Source: Hyphomonadaceae bacterium UBA2389
Lineage (GTDB): Bacteria; Pseudomonadota; Alphaproteobacteria; Caulobacterales; Aquidulcibacteraceae
Assembly (NCBI GenBank): GCA_002343395.1
Contig: DDSN01000143.1
Location: 5,583-69,582 of the forward strand
Reading direction: 5' to 3'
DNA length: 64,000 nucleotides
In this document: in pieces, positions 45,747 through 55,498 of the stretch
Layout of the letters: every line of letters begins with the position of its first letter
How positions within the stretch are numbered: position 1 is the first letter of the stretch
The notes under the pieces: model-generated
The model's input: only the letters and a program-made list of their open reading frames with translations
Told to the model about the DNA's origin: nothing
Database searches by the model: none
Made by a program: the position numbers and the translations under genes

Positions 45747-46186
45747 GCTTGCTTCTCCCATCGACCCGCGCTGTTCTCCCTCCAATAGGACGCCTCAACG
45801 CCAAGCGCCTTGGCTTCTTTCCAACGCCGCCGCGCCGCGCCTAAGGCGGTTTCGTCACGACCGTCGAACAACAAGCAGGCGCGCTCAAAACCTTCGAGAT
45901 CGCCAGGCTCGGCGCCGTCGACCAAAAACAAAGCATGCGCGCCATTTGGGTTGCCAGCATCAAGCGTCAGCCACACCGGTTGGCGGGTCGGGTCGCCGTC
46001 GCGCGCGTGCGGCACGAAACTGTCGTCGCGAAACGTCCAGATCGCTTCGTCGAGATGCGCCAAACGTTCCAGCGACCCCGCACGAACAAGGGCACGCCAG
46101 CCGCGCTGCAAGCACTTCTCCAAAAGCGGCGGCAGCGCCCGTTCCAACTCTGATCGTTCAAGATGATAGAACCAAAGCTCCGCCAT
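45743..46186 (-). CDS. holC: DNA polymerase III chi subunit
   Basis: This 147-residue clamp-loader accessory subunit links the loader to SSB. The family form is visible in ELWFYHLERSELERALPPLLEKCLQRGWRALV, which I see as residues 3-35, and in LDEAIWTFRDDSFVPHA and QPVWLTLD. The pepA-holC pairing is widespread in proteobacteria. The ATG overlaps the pepA stop by one base (TGATG), and its own stop overlaps the first I78 gene, so three or four genes share one message. Confidence 0.93.
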   Translation of the reverse strand: MAELWFYHLERSELERALPPLLEKCLQRGWRALVRAGSLERLAHLDEAIWTFRDDSFVPHARDGDPTRQPVWLTLDAGNPNGAHALFLVDGAEPGDLEGFERACLLFDGRDETALGAARRRWKEAKALGVEASYWRENSAGRWEKQA

Positions 46187-47679
46187 CAGTCCTCGTATCG
46201 GCTCGCAATCAGGCGGTTCAGCAGACGAACCCCATATCCAGTCGCCCAGGCAGGGGAAAGTGGATCCTCATAAGGACCAGGTTTTGAGGCTGTTCCGGCT
46301 ATGTCGATATGCGCCCAGGGCACGCCATCCCTGACAAACCGCTTGATAAATTGCGCACCGACGATCGACCCCGCGGCGGGCTTGCCGGAGATGTTCTTCA
46401 TGTCCGCGTTGGGGCTGTCGATCATCTTGTCGTATCCGGCGCCCAGCGGCAATCGCCATACCGGCTCTCCTTCGCTTTGCCCCGCCGCGACTATGGCATT
46501 GGCGAGATCTTCGTCATTCGCGAAAAGACCCGCATGATCATGTCCCAGCGCCACGATTACAGCGCCAGTCAATGTCGCGAGATCAATGACAGCGGAGGGA
46601 TCAAACTTATCCTGCGCATACCACACTGCATCCGCGAGAATAAGCCGGCCTTCCGCGTCAGTGTTTAACACTTCAATTGTCTGACCCGACATTGTGTGGA
46701 CAATGTCGCCCGGCCGTTGCGCATTGGCGCCTGGCATGTTCTCGACCAGCGCGACCACGCCCACAACATTAGCTTTGGCTTTCCGCGTCGCGATCGCCTT
46801 CAGGGCGCCGGCGACTGCCGCAGCGCCGCCCATGTCGCCCTTCATCTCATCCATCGCCGCTGCTGGCTTGATCGAGATGCCGCCGGTATCGAAGGTAACG
46901 CCCTTGCCGACGAGCGCGATAGGCTTGCCGCCTTTCGCCGACGAGCCTGACCACTTCATGGTGACAAGCCGCGCCGGGCGCGCAGAACCTTGCGCAACGC
47001 CGAGGAGAGCGCCCATGCCGAGTTTCTCCATGGTCGGAACATCAAGCACGTCCACTTCGACGCCGAGCGTTTCCAGGTCGCGCAGCCGCTCAGCAAAACT
47101 CTCGGGATACAAAACGTTCGCTGGCTCACTCACCAAGTCTCGGGCGAAATACACGCCATCGACGATCGCGCTGTCCTTCTCCGCGCGCGCGCGCGCGGCA
47201 GCCGTTCCATCCATCATGATTTCGACCGCAGCGAGGCTGGCGGTCTGTTCAGGCTTCATCTTCGTGCGGTATGCATCGAAACGATAAGAGGCGAGGCGCG
47301 CGCCCATGGCCGCATGCGCGCCGGCCTCCGCCTTCGATACATTAGGCAGCGCGTCCGGCTGCAGCACCAACTTCTCCGCACCCGACGTTATTGTGCGCCG
47401 AACCGCGTGGCCCGCCCAGCGTTCCACCGCCATACTGTCCGCGCTCTCCGGCTTGCCGACCCCGATCACCAGGATGCGCGAGAACTCGACGCCCTCGGGC
47501 GCCAAAACGTCGATGGCCGATCCCAAGCCGCCTGTGAACCGAACCGCCTTCATGGCCTTGGCGATCCTCCCGCCGGTCGCCGCGTCTAGAGCCTGCGCCG
47601 CGGGCAGGAGTTGCCCGCCCTCACCGGCCATCACGGCAACCACATCCCCGCCGCCGGCGGTCACAAATCGAACGTCCAT
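46186..47679 (-). CDS. pepA: Leucyl aminopeptidase (M17)
   Basis: This 497-residue dizinc aminopeptidase has an N-terminal regulatory domain and a C-terminal catalytic domain. Metal and catalytic motifs are IALVGKGVTFDTGG (Lys, Asp), MKGDMGGAAAV, and the signature NTDAEGRLILADA with the catalytic Arg. The start at 47679 (MDVRFVTAGGGD) begins the family N-terminus; the open frame extends to 47727. It heads pepA-holC-I78-I78 and is divergent from lptF across about 150 bases. Confidence 0.96.
   Translation of the reverse strand: MDVRFVTAGGGDVVAVMAGEGGQLLPAAQALDAATGGRIAKAMKAVRFTGGLGSAIDVLAPEGVEFSRILVIGVGKPESADSMAVERWAGHAVRRTITSGAEKLVLQPDALPNVSKAEAGAHAAMGARLASYRFDAYRTKMKPEQTASLAAVEIMMDGTAAARARAEKDSAIVDGVYFARDLVSEPANVLYPESFAERLRDLETLGVEVDVLDVPTMEKLGMGALLGVAQGSARPARLVTMKWSGSSAKGGKPIALVGKGVTFDTGGISIKPAAAMDEMKGDMGGAAAVAGALKAIATRKAKANVVGVVALVENMPGANAQRPGDIVHTMSGQTIEVLNTDAEGRLILADAVWYAQDKFDPSAVIDLATLTGAVIVALGHDHAGLFANDEDLANAIVAAGQSEGEPVWRLPLGAGYDKMIDSPNADMKNISGKPAAGSIVGAQFIKRFVRDGVPWAHIDIAGTASKPGPYEDPLSPAWATGYGVRLLNRLIASRYED
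47182..47195. repeat. Alternating CG tract (seven CG units) inside pepA
   Basis: Seven consecutive CG dinucleotides encode part of an Ala/Arg run (AAARARA) on the minus strand. The tract is a possible slippage or Z-DNA-prone point; the reading frame is intact. Confidence 0.8.
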
Positions 47680-47827
47680 GGAATCTCTTACCTCTGAGCA
47701 CGTGACGGGCGCATCGCCCCGCTTCAAGCCTGATCGTCGCAGTGGTAGCCATGCCGAGCGCCATTGAAAAGCTGACCAATGCGGTTAGGGAAACGACCTG
47801 GACGGTGTCGCTAGGCGAAGGGATGCG

Positions 47828-48958
47828 ATGAACACGATTGCCGCTTACGTGTTTCGCCAAGCGTTAGGGCCGCTTTTAGCGATCCTCGGCGCGCTGGCCG
47901 CCATCGCCATCCTCACCCAGGGGCTCAACCAACTCGACATCATCATAACGAACCGAAGCGCCGGACTCGCGTTCGCCTGGGTCACAATCCTTGCGTTACC
48001 GCAACTAATCTCCCTCATCCTGCCCATGGCCGTCTTCATAGCGGTGGTTTATGCGCTGAACCGCATGCACCGAGAGAGCGAGGTCGCGGTGCTGTACGGC
48101 GCGGGCGTGTCCCGCCAACGGATCGCGGGTCCGATCATCCAGTTGGCGACGCTGGCGGCCCTCGTTCACCTAGCGATCAATGTCGTTATCCAGCCAGCAG
48201 CTTTCACGGAACGTCGCGAGGTCCTTTTTGACCTGCGCACCGACATTGCGTCGAGCCTCATTCAAGAGGGATCGTTCACCTTTCCCGCGGAGGGACTGAC
48301 CCTTTACGCGCGGGAACGCGGTGGCTCTGGCGAGCTCCGCGACCTTCTGATCAACGATGCACGACCAAATCCCGCCATAACCTATACCGCACGCGCGGGC
48401 GCGATCGTCACGATTGAGGGCGCCCCCGCGATCGTGATGCGCGACGGCCAAATCCAACGCCAATCCGAGGATGGTTCCGTCGATGTCCTCGATTTCGACC
48501 GCTACATGCTGCAGATGGGCCGCGTGTTCGAGGAGCCGGAGCTGTTTTTCCTCAAAGCCTCGGACCGCACGCTTTTCGAACTTTTTTTTCCCGATCGCAC
48601 CGCTCACTACGATCAACGCAATATTGATCGCTTTTTTGCCGAGGCCCATGCGCGGCTTTCCGCCCCGCTGCTGAGCGTGGCGCTCGCCATGGTCGGTCTG
48701 TGTGGCGTCCTGCTCGGCGAATTTAGCCGCCAGGGCTATGGAAGGCGGATTGCAGCAGCGGCCGTCGTCGCGCTTACCGTGCGCCTGTTTTCGCTGGCGG
48801 CAGGAGCGGCAGCCGTTGAAGAGCCGGACTTGAACATCGTGCAGTACGCCATTCCCCTAAGCGTGATCCTCATCACTGGATTGATGCTGGGTGGCAGAAG
48901 CGCGCGGCGGCGCAGACATTCCTTAGGGCCATCGGTCCTCGCCGGGGCGCGGCCATGA
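47828..48958 (+). CDS. lptF: LPS export ABC transporter permease LptF
   Basis: This 376-residue inner-membrane protein has six membrane spans in the LptF/LptG pattern (three at each end) and a central periplasmic jellyroll domain. Typical sequences are IITNRSAGLAFAWVTILALP, LPMAVFIAVVYALNRM and ESEVAVLYGAGVSRQRI, the coupling helix that contacts LptB. With LptG and LptB it extracts LPS from the inner membrane. AAGG precedes the ATG. It overlaps lptG by four bases (ATGA). Confidence 0.95.
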   Translation: MNTIAAYVFRQALGPLLAILGALAAIAILTQGLNQLDIIITNRSAGLAFAWVTILALPQLISLILPMAVFIAVVYALNRMHRESEVAVLYGAGVSRQRIAGPIIQLATLAALVHLAINVVIQPAAFTERREVLFDLRTDIASSLIQEGSFTFPAEGLTLYARERGGSGELRDLLINDARPNPAITYTARAGAIVTIEGAPAIVMRDGQIQRQSEDGSVDVLDFDRYMLQMGRVFEEPELFFLKASDRTLFELFFPDRTAHYDQRNIDRFFAEAHARLSAPLLSVALAMVGLCGVLLGEFSRQGYGRRIAAAAVVALTVRLFSLAAGAAAVEEPDLNIVQYAIPLSVILITGLMLGGRSARRRRHSLGPSVLAGARP

Positions 48959-50055
48959 CCTTCCTTTTCTCGCACCTGGGTCGTTACGTGACAGGACGCG
49001 TCATCGGAGGCGTGTTCGTCGCGCTCGTGGCGGTGCTCGCATCCATTTTGCTCATCGACATGGTTGAGCAAATGCGCACGGTTGGCACGAGAGCAGAACT
49101 CGGCATGATGGAGGCGCTGCGCCTCACCTTGTTGAAAACGCCCACTCTGATCGAGCAGACCCTGCCGTTTGTCGTCCTCGCCGGCACGATGATGGCGATT
49201 ATAGGCTTGAACAGATCCAGCGAGCTTGTGGCCTTGAGGGCGGCGGGGATTTCCGCTTGGCGTTTTTTGGCCCCGTCAGCGTTCGTCGGGCTGGCGCTTG
49301 GCGTCGTCGCGGTGACGGCCCTAAATCCGATCGGCGCCTACCTCTACCAGCAGTTCGAGAGCGAGAAGGAAGACGCTTTGGTCGATTCTGGCCTGACAGC
49401 CGGCGCGAATGGCGTGTGGATTCGCCAAGGCGACCCGGACGGCCAAGTCGTCATTCATGCCGAAGGTGTCGACGCAAGCGGCACCCGCCTTCAGGGCGCG
49501 ACCTTCATGTTCTTCGAAATGCAGCAAGACACGCTGCGCTTTACGCGCCGCATTCACGCCCAGGACGCGGAACTGATGCCAGGGTTCTGGCAGCTGACCG
49601 ACATCGTGGAGGCGATTCCGGGTGGGCGGCCATCCACCCAGGAGCACTTGGCAATCCCGACCACCCTCGATGCAACCGAACTCATCAACCGGTTTGTAAA
49701 CCCTGCGACCTTGTCATTTTGGGTTCTGCCGACCTTCATTCATGAGGCGCGCGCCGCGGGCTTCGCGCCCACCCGTTACGAGCTCAAGTGGCAGAGCCTC
49801 TTAGCTTATCCACTGCTTTTGGCGGTCATGGCAGCGCTCGGGGCGGCATTCTCCCTGCAAATGCAGCGTTTGGGGAACCTGGCGCGCTGGGGCGCCGCCG
49901 GGGTCGGAATTGGTCTCTTTCTGTTCTTCTACAGTCAACTGGCGGGCGCTTTCGCCATGACCCAAACGGTGCCGCCGCCCGTGGCCGCCTGGAGCCCGCC
50001 GCTGGCGGGCCTGTTCATTGCGTTGGCCATGGTGGCGTTTCTCGAAGACGGCTAG
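48955..50055 (+). CDS. lptG: LPS export ABC transporter permease LptG
   Basis: This 366-residue partner of LptF has the same six-span fold with a periplasmic jellyroll domain. LPFVVLAGTMMAIIGLNRSSELVALRAAGIS-type sequence (residues about 74-104) carries the coupling helix, and PLLLAVMAALGAAFSLQMQR marks the C-terminal spans. The start codon overlaps the lptF stop (ATGA), so the two are translationally coupled. The lptD gene follows after about 110 bases. Confidence 0.95.
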   Translation: MTFLFSHLGRYVTGRVIGGVFVALVAVLASILLIDMVEQMRTVGTRAELGMMEALRLTLLKTPTLIEQTLPFVVLAGTMMAIIGLNRSSELVALRAAGISAWRFLAPSAFVGLALGVVAVTALNPIGAYLYQQFESEKEDALVDSGLTAGANGVWIRQGDPDGQVVIHAEGVDASGTRLQGATFMFFEMQQDTLRFTRRIHAQDAELMPGFWQLTDIVEAIPGGRPSTQEHLAIPTTLDATELINRFVNPATLSFWVLPTFIHEARAAGFAPTRYELKWQSLLAYPLLLAVMAALGAAFSLQMQRLGNLARWGAAGVGIGLFLFFYSQLAGAFAMTQTVPPPVAAWSPPLAGLFIALAMVAFLEDG

Positions 50056-50166
50056 CGTCACGCGGGACACAGGAGCTCCAAACCCTGCAGACATGCGGCT
50101 TTGAATGCTGGACGCCTGCCTAGTCCCGCGCTTAGGAATGGTCGCGGAGTCGCTAGAGGGAAGCGT

Positions 50167-52404
50167 ATGAGCCGTTTGGGGGAAATGGCGCCATTCGGCT
50201 GGGCTGCGGCAGCTGCCGCGCTTGCCGTGGGCGTGGGCCCTGCGGCCTTGGCGCAGACGCCGACCGCAGCGCCTTCCCCAGAAAGCACCGCCAGCCAGGC
50301 CAACGAAAACGTCGTGCTGGAAGCGGATGAATTGGTCGACGACGAAGCCGCCCGCACCATAACCGCGCAGGGCGATGTTCAGGTTCGCTACCAAGGGCGC
50401 ACCATGCGCGCCGACCGCCTCGTATACAATCTCAGCACCGGCGACATCACCGCTATCGGGAACGTGCAGATCGTGGCGGAAGACGGCTCGGTGACCTACG
50501 CTGAGCAGGTCGAGGCCGATGAAGCGATGAATGTGGGATCAGCCCGCGAACTTCGCGCGCGCCTCGGAGGAACATCTACGCTCGCCGCACGCGAGGCTCG
50601 GCGTAACGGCGAAGGCGAAAGCGAACTTCGCAATGTCATCTACACCAGCTGCCCCATCTGCGAAACGGAGGACCGCCCACCGACCTGGAGCCTGCGCGCG
50701 CGCCGAGCCGTGCAGGACCACGAGAGCCGAACAATCTCATACCAAGGCGCCGTGCTCGAAATCGTCGGCGTTCCTGTCTTGTACATCCCGTTTATCGCGC
50801 ACCCAGACCCAACGATTGGGCGCTCATCGGGATTGCTGCCGCCAGACATCGGACGCAACAACCGCCTGGGCACGTTCTACGAGCAACCTTATTACTGGGC
50901 GATCTCGCCGTCCCAAGATCTTACGACCTCGCTGCGGCTGCATGGGAACGTAAACCCGCTTGTCGGCGTCGAGTATCGCAAGCGTTTCTGGTCAGGACAG
51001 CTCAGTCTTGAAACGACCTTCACCCAGGAGCGCCTTTTCGACACCGAGGGCGACCGGTTTGACGAAAACAAGTTTCGCTATAGCGCATTCGGTCAGGGCC
51101 GTTTCCGCATAAACGACTACTGGGATTGGGGCTTTGGGCTCGAGCGCAGCTACGACGACGGCTACTTGCGCCGATACGAAGTCGACGGGGCGGGCCAGAG
51201 GCACGGCCCCTACCTGGGACGCGAAACGCGCCTGATTTCGCAACTCTTTGCAATCGGGCAAGACGCGAACTCGTTCAGTTCGATTTCAGCCGTATCGTTT
51301 CAAGGGCTGCGGGATGAGGATAGCTCCGATCTGCTCCCGCTTATCCTGCCTTTCGCTGAAACGGAGCACGTCCTTACCGACCCACTGTTTGACGGGCAGT
51401 TGCGGCTGCAAGCGAACACCGCCGCGCTGGCGCGGGAGGACAACCCGGCGACCCTCGCCTTCGAAGGCAACGACGCGCGACTCTCTCTCTCTGCAACTTG
51501 GCGAAAGGATACGATCTTCGGTCCGGGCCTCGTTCTCAGCCCCTTCGCCCAGGCAAGGGGAGATATGTTCGCAGTTGAGACATCCGAAAACAACGTTGAA
51601 ACTTTTACGCGAGGCGCGGGCCTAGCTGGCGCGGAAGTCAGCTGGCCGTTCATGCGCCCGGGCGAGCGCTTCGATGTTGTTGTCGAACCTGTGGTCATGG
51701 CGGCAGTCGCGACCGACGAGCAGCCCGACCCTCGCATCGTCAACGAAGACAGCCTTGCTTTCGAACTCGATGACTCGAACCTGTTCAGGCCTAACGCCGC
51801 CCCGAATTACGATCTGTGGGAACCCGGCGCACGGGTGAGCACGGGCGTGCGCGCGACGGCGCGCGCTCACTCCGGCCAGAGCGCAACACTCATGTTTGGG
51901 CGGCGTTGGCGCGAAGACTCAGCGCCCGGCTTTACCGATCAGAACAATCTTGGAGGGAGCCGTTCAGACTGGGTCGCCGCCAGCCAGATCGACCTGGGCC
52001 GAAATTTCGGCGCGGAAGCCCGCATTCGGCTCGAAGACGAGACGCTCTCCGTACAACGTATCGATTTGGGCGTGCGCGGAGCACTTGGCCGCTTCTCAGG
52101 CACCGCCCGCTACTACGACATTGAAGATTCGGTCCAGACCGACCCCACTGCCCCCAACTCCGAAGTAAGCGCCCAACTGGGCGTCGAACTGGCACGAGGC
52201 TGGCGAGCGCAGTTCGGCGTCGTCCGCGACCTCGATTCAGACATAAACCTGCGCCAGGACATCCGCGCCATTTATGAGGACGATTGCACCTTTCTCGAGA
52301 TTTCCTACACCCGATCGGAAACGACGAGAGGAACGATCGGCCCCGACGAAGGCGTGCAGATCAGGGTTGGCCTGCGCTCTCTCGGGGTCTTCGGCGGCAG
52401 CTGA
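50167..52404 (+). CDS. lptD: LPS-assembly outer-membrane protein LptD
   Basis: This 745-residue beta-barrel protein inserts LPS into the outer membrane. A signal peptide (about 1-36, ending AALAQ) is followed by the periplasmic OstA/LptA-like domain (VLEADELVDDEAARTITAQG, YQGRTMRADRLVYN) and the LptD barrel domain. Only three cysteines are present: Cys162 and Cys165 (SCPICETED) and Cys707 (YEDDCTFLEISYTR). The E. coli four-cysteine disulfide network is therefore reduced. The start at 50167 has GAGGGA six bases upstream; the open frame extends to 50101. Confidence 0.94.
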   Translation: MSRLGEMAPFGWAAAAAALAVGVGPAALAQTPTAAPSPESTASQANENVVLEADELVDDEAARTITAQGDVQVRYQGRTMRADRLVYNLSTGDITAIGNVQIVAEDGSVTYAEQVEADEAMNVGSARELRARLGGTSTLAAREARRNGEGESELRNVIYTSCPICETEDRPPTWSLRARRAVQDHESRTISYQGAVLEIVGVPVLYIPFIAHPDPTIGRSSGLLPPDIGRNNRLGTFYEQPYYWAISPSQDLTTSLRLHGNVNPLVGVEYRKRFWSGQLSLETTFTQERLFDTEGDRFDENKFRYSAFGQGRFRINDYWDWGFGLERSYDDGYLRRYEVDGAGQRHGPYLGRETRLISQLFAIGQDANSFSSISAVSFQGLRDEDSSDLLPLILPFAETEHVLTDPLFDGQLRLQANTAALAREDNPATLAFEGNDARLSLSATWRKDTIFGPGLVLSPFAQARGDMFAVETSENNVETFTRGAGLAGAEVSWPFMRPGERFDVVVEPVVMAAVATDEQPDPRIVNEDSLAFELDDSNLFRPNAAPNYDLWEPGARVSTGVRATARAHSGQSATLMFGRRWREDSAPGFTDQNNLGGSRSDWVAASQIDLGRNFGAEARIRLEDETLSVQRIDLGVRGALGRFSGTARYYDIEDSVQTDPTAPNSEVSAQLGVELARGWRAQFGVVRDLDSDINLRQDIRAIYEDDCTFLEISYTRSETTRGTIGPDEGVQIRVGLRSLGVFGGS

Positions 52405-52423
52405 GGCGGAGCGAAGTAGACGA

Positions 52424-53653
52424 ATGACTTTGAAGAAGCTTTCAACAGCGGCAGCGCTGGCGGCCATGCTCGGAGCCGCACAGCCAGTCGCCGCCCAAAA
52501 CGCCGAGGGCGTCGCCGCTATCGTGAATGATAGCGTGATTTCGACGTTCGACGTTCGGCAGCGCGCGAGCCTTTTGCTCGTGTCCGCAGGCATGCAAATG
52601 ACGCCAGAATTGATGCAGCGTGCAAGCGCTCAAGCGTTGCGCGACCTCGTCGACGAACACCTGCAAATTCAGGAAGCGCGCGAGTTTGAAATCGAAGTCA
52701 CCGACGAACAGCTTGATCGCCGCCTTGCCGACATCGCCCGGGGAAATCAGACCACTGTGGAGGGCTTGACTGCCCGCTTCGCGCAATCGGGCGTTTCGAT
52801 TTCCACTCTACGGTCTCAACTTCGCGCCGACATTGCCTGGCAACGCTTAATCTCCGGAATGTACGGGAGCCGCGTCAGGATTTCCGAGGTGGAGGTCACC
52901 GAGACCCAGGAGCGCATTGCCGCCAACGCCACCCGGCCGCAGTATCAGATTTCGGAGATCTTCTTGCCTGCGGAGACGGAGACGGAGTTCGCCGAGATGG
53001 AACAGGGCGCGATGCGTTTGCTTGAGCAAATGCAGCGTGGAGCGCCTTTCCCGTTAGTGGCGCGCCAGTTCTCCCAGGCGCCTTCGGCAGCAGCGGGCGG
53101 CGACATCGGTTGGATCGCAGCGCCAGAATTGCCCATCGAGTTACAGCCCATCGCGGACCGTCTTCAGCAAGGACAGGTCTCGCTGCCCGTGCGGACGCCA
53201 ACAGGCGTGTACATCATCGCCATGCGTGATCGCCGCGCCGGCGCCGACGCCGGTGCGACCACGTCCGTTTCCTTGCGGCAGGTCACAGCGCCTGCGGCCC
53301 GTCAAAGCTCCATGGCGCGCCTTCAGCGTCGCCTCGAAGGTTGTAACGATCTCGACGGCGCTGTGTCCGGCATCCAGGGCGCCACGGTCATCGATCTCGG
53401 GCAAACACAAGAGTCTGAGTTGTCGCCCGCCATTCGTAGCCGGATCGACGGCGTCGAAAATGGACGCGCCTCGGCGCTGGAAACGACTCCTGACCAAGTT
53501 AACATGATCGTCGTGTGCGGCCGCGAAACCGGAGGCGGTGGGATTCCGAGTCGGGCTGAGATCGAAGACCGCCTACGCGAGCAGGAGCTGACCATGTTGG
53601 CCGAGCGGTATCTGCGCAATCTGCGCCGCGAGGCGACAATCATCACCCGCTAA
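52424..53653 (+). CDS. surA: Periplasmic chaperone/peptidyl-prolyl isomerase SurA
   Basis: This 409-residue exported chaperone guides outer-membrane proteins, LptD among them, to the BAM machine. The signal peptide ends near AQPVAAQNA (residue about 25). The SurA N-domain follows (VAAIVNDSVISTFDVRQRA, LVDEHLQIQEAREF), then a single parvulin domain (YQISEIFLPAETE, PSAAAGGDIGWIAAPELP, VRTPTGVYIIAMRDR). E. coli SurA has two parvulin domains. The start at 52424 lies after a weak ribosome site; the open frame begins inside lptD. Confidence 0.93.
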   Translation: MTLKKLSTAAALAAMLGAAQPVAAQNAEGVAAIVNDSVISTFDVRQRASLLLVSAGMQMTPELMQRASAQALRDLVDEHLQIQEAREFEIEVTDEQLDRRLADIARGNQTTVEGLTARFAQSGVSISTLRSQLRADIAWQRLISGMYGSRVRISEVEVTETQERIAANATRPQYQISEIFLPAETETEFAEMEQGAMRLLEQMQRGAPFPLVARQFSQAPSAAAGGDIGWIAAPELPIELQPIADRLQQGQVSLPVRTPTGVYIIAMRDRRAGADAGATTSVSLRQVTAPAARQSSMARLQRRLEGCNDLDGAVSGIQGATVIDLGQTQESELSPAIRSRIDGVENGRASALETTPDQVNMIVVCGRETGGGGIPSRAEIEDRLREQELTMLAERYLRNLRREATIITR

Positions 53654-53659
53654 CCCGCG

Positions 53660-54670
53660 ATGAAGCCGCTTGCCGTTTCGATGGGCGATCCCGCTGGGAT
53701 CGGCCTTGAACTGGCGATGCGTGTTTGGAGCGAACGCGAGGCCGCAACGCCGCGCTTCTACCTTGTGGCTGATCCGGACGCCGTCCTGCGCGCGGCGCGG
53801 CGCATTGGCCTGCCAACGCCGCGCCTTCAGGTTTCCGATAACCCTTCGGAACTCGTCGGCAAGCCCGACGTCCTGGGTGTTTTCTCAACTGGGCTAGCCA
53901 TTGAGGAAATCCCAGGCGCACCTGACCCGCGCAATGCGCAGGCGACGATCTTGGCGATCGAGCGCGGTGTAGCGGCCGTTAGCGGCGGCGCCGCTTCCGC
54001 GCTGGTCACGCTCCCGATCTCGAAGTCGGTTCTGCAAGGGCAAGGCTTTGGCTTCCCCGGCCATACAGAGTGCATCGCCCATCTCACTCAAAACATGAAT
54101 TGGCCGTGCCAGCGCGGACCTGTGATGATGTTGGCGGGTCCCACGCTAAGAGTCGCTCTGGCGACCATCCATACGCCGCTCCGCGATGTGGCGTCGGCGC
54201 TAACCTCTGAACGCATCGTAGTCGTTGGCCGCGTCGTGGGCGAGGCTCTGCAACGGGACTTCGGCATTGATGCTCCGAGAATCGCCCTTTGCGGACTCAA
54301 TCCGCACGCTGGCGAACAGGGACGCATTGGTCGCGAGGAGATTGACGTCATCAACCCCGCGGCAGCCCAACTCCGCGCGGAAGGATGGAACGTAAGCGAT
54401 GCGCGCTCGGCGGATGCATTGTTTCATGATGCGGCACGTCGCGACTACGACGCAGTTATCGCGCTCTATCACGACCAAGGCCTCATTCCGATCAAGACGC
54501 TCCACTTCTGGGACGCGGTGAACATTACGCTCGGCTTGCCGATTATCCGCACGTCGCCGGATCACGGCACAGGCTTTGACATCGCCGGCACAGGCCTCGC
54601 ACGCCCCGACAGTCTTCGTTCGGCGCTTCGGCAAGCCTGGGACATGGCGGCGCGCCGCTCCGGCGCATGA
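53660..54670 (+). CDS. pdxA: 4-hydroxythreonine-4-phosphate dehydrogenase
   Basis: This 336-residue enzyme of pyridoxal phosphate synthesis oxidises 4-phosphohydroxy-L-threonine. Conserved sequences are LAVSMGDPAGIGLELAMR, VTLPISKSVLQGQGFGFPGHTE, ALCGLNPHAGEQGRIGREE and ALYHDQGLIPIKTLHF, which include the metal-binding His residues. It begins six bases after surA and overlaps rsmA by four bases (ATGA). surA-pdxA-rsmA is a broadly conserved order. Confidence 0.97.
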   Translation: MKPLAVSMGDPAGIGLELAMRVWSEREAATPRFYLVADPDAVLRAARRIGLPTPRLQVSDNPSELVGKPDVLGVFSTGLAIEEIPGAPDPRNAQATILAIERGVAAVSGGAASALVTLPISKSVLQGQGFGFPGHTECIAHLTQNMNWPCQRGPVMMLAGPTLRVALATIHTPLRDVASALTSERIVVVGRVVGEALQRDFGIDAPRIALCGLNPHAGEQGRIGREEIDVINPAAAQLRAEGWNVSDARSADALFHDAARRDYDAVIALYHDQGLIPIKTLHFWDAVNITLGLPIIRTSPDHGTGFDIAGTGLARPDSLRSALRQAWDMAARRSGA

Positions 54671-55497
54671 ACGCGGACGATCTCCCCACGCTTCGTGGCG
54701 AGCTCGAAGCGCACGGACTCTGGGCGCGCAAGAGCCTCGGCCAGCATTTCCTGCTCGATTTGAACATCACGCGTCGCATAGCGCGCGCCGCCGGCGAAAT
54801 CTCGGGGAAACCGGTCATCGAAGTCGGACCTGGTCCCGGCGGGTTAACACGCGCGCTGCTGGAAGCCGGCGCGAACCCGCTTATCGTCATCGAGAAGGAC
54901 GTGCGATTCCTGCCGCTCCTTCAGCCACTGATCGCCTGGAGCGGCAATCGGTTGGTGATTGTTGAGGGCGATGCCCTCGCCGTCGATGAGTCGATGCTCA
55001 CCACGCACCGCGCAGCCGTGGTCTCCAACCTCCCCTACAACGTCGGCACTGCTCTACTTGTGAAGTGGCTGAAGGCTGGGCCCTGGCGTGGCGACATGAC
55101 CTTGATGTTCCAAAAGGAGGTGGCGCAACGCATTGTCGCTGGACCATCCCATGACGCCTACGGGCGCCTTGCCGTGCTCGTTCAGGCGCGATGCCAGGCG
55201 CGCATGGAATTTGTCGTGCCAGCGCGCGCCTTTACACCTCCGCCGAAGGTCGCTTCCGCGGTCGTGAGCTTGCGAGATCGAGCCGACCCCTATCACGATT
55301 TGGAAGCACTCGAACGCGTAACCGCCGCTGCATTCGGCCAAAGGCGCAAGATGCTGCGCAGTGCTCTTCGAACATTGACGCCAGAGGCGGATTCACTCCT
55401 GCTAGACGCCGGCCTCGATCCCACCGCACGCGCCGAGGCGATCGACCAAGCAGGATTTCGCCGACTTGCCGACGCCTGGCGATCCCTGGCCGGTTGA
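54667..55497 (+). CDS. rsmA: 16S rRNA dimethyladenosine transferase (KsgA)
   Basis: This 276-residue enzyme dimethylates A1518 and A1519 of 16S rRNA. SAM and target motifs are KSLGQHFLLDLNITRRIARA, VIEVGPGPGGLTRALLEAG, VVSNLPYNVGTALLVKWL (the NLPY motif) and the C-terminal helical domain (QRRKMLRSALRTL). Its ATG overlaps the pdxA stop. It ends one base before the stop of the next, convergent gene. Confidence 0.97.
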   Translation: MNADDLPTLRGELEAHGLWARKSLGQHFLLDLNITRRIARAAGEISGKPVIEVGPGPGGLTRALLEAGANPLIVIEKDVRFLPLLQPLIAWSGNRLVIVEGDALAVDESMLTTHRAAVVSNLPYNVGTALLVKWLKAGPWRGDMTLMFQKEVAQRIVAGPSHDAYGRLAVLVQARCQARMEFVVPARAFTPPPKVASAVVSLRDRADPYHDLEALERVTAAAFGQRRKMLRSALRTLTPEADSLLLDAGLDPTARAEAIDQAGFRRLADAWRSLAG

Positions 55498-55498
55498 G

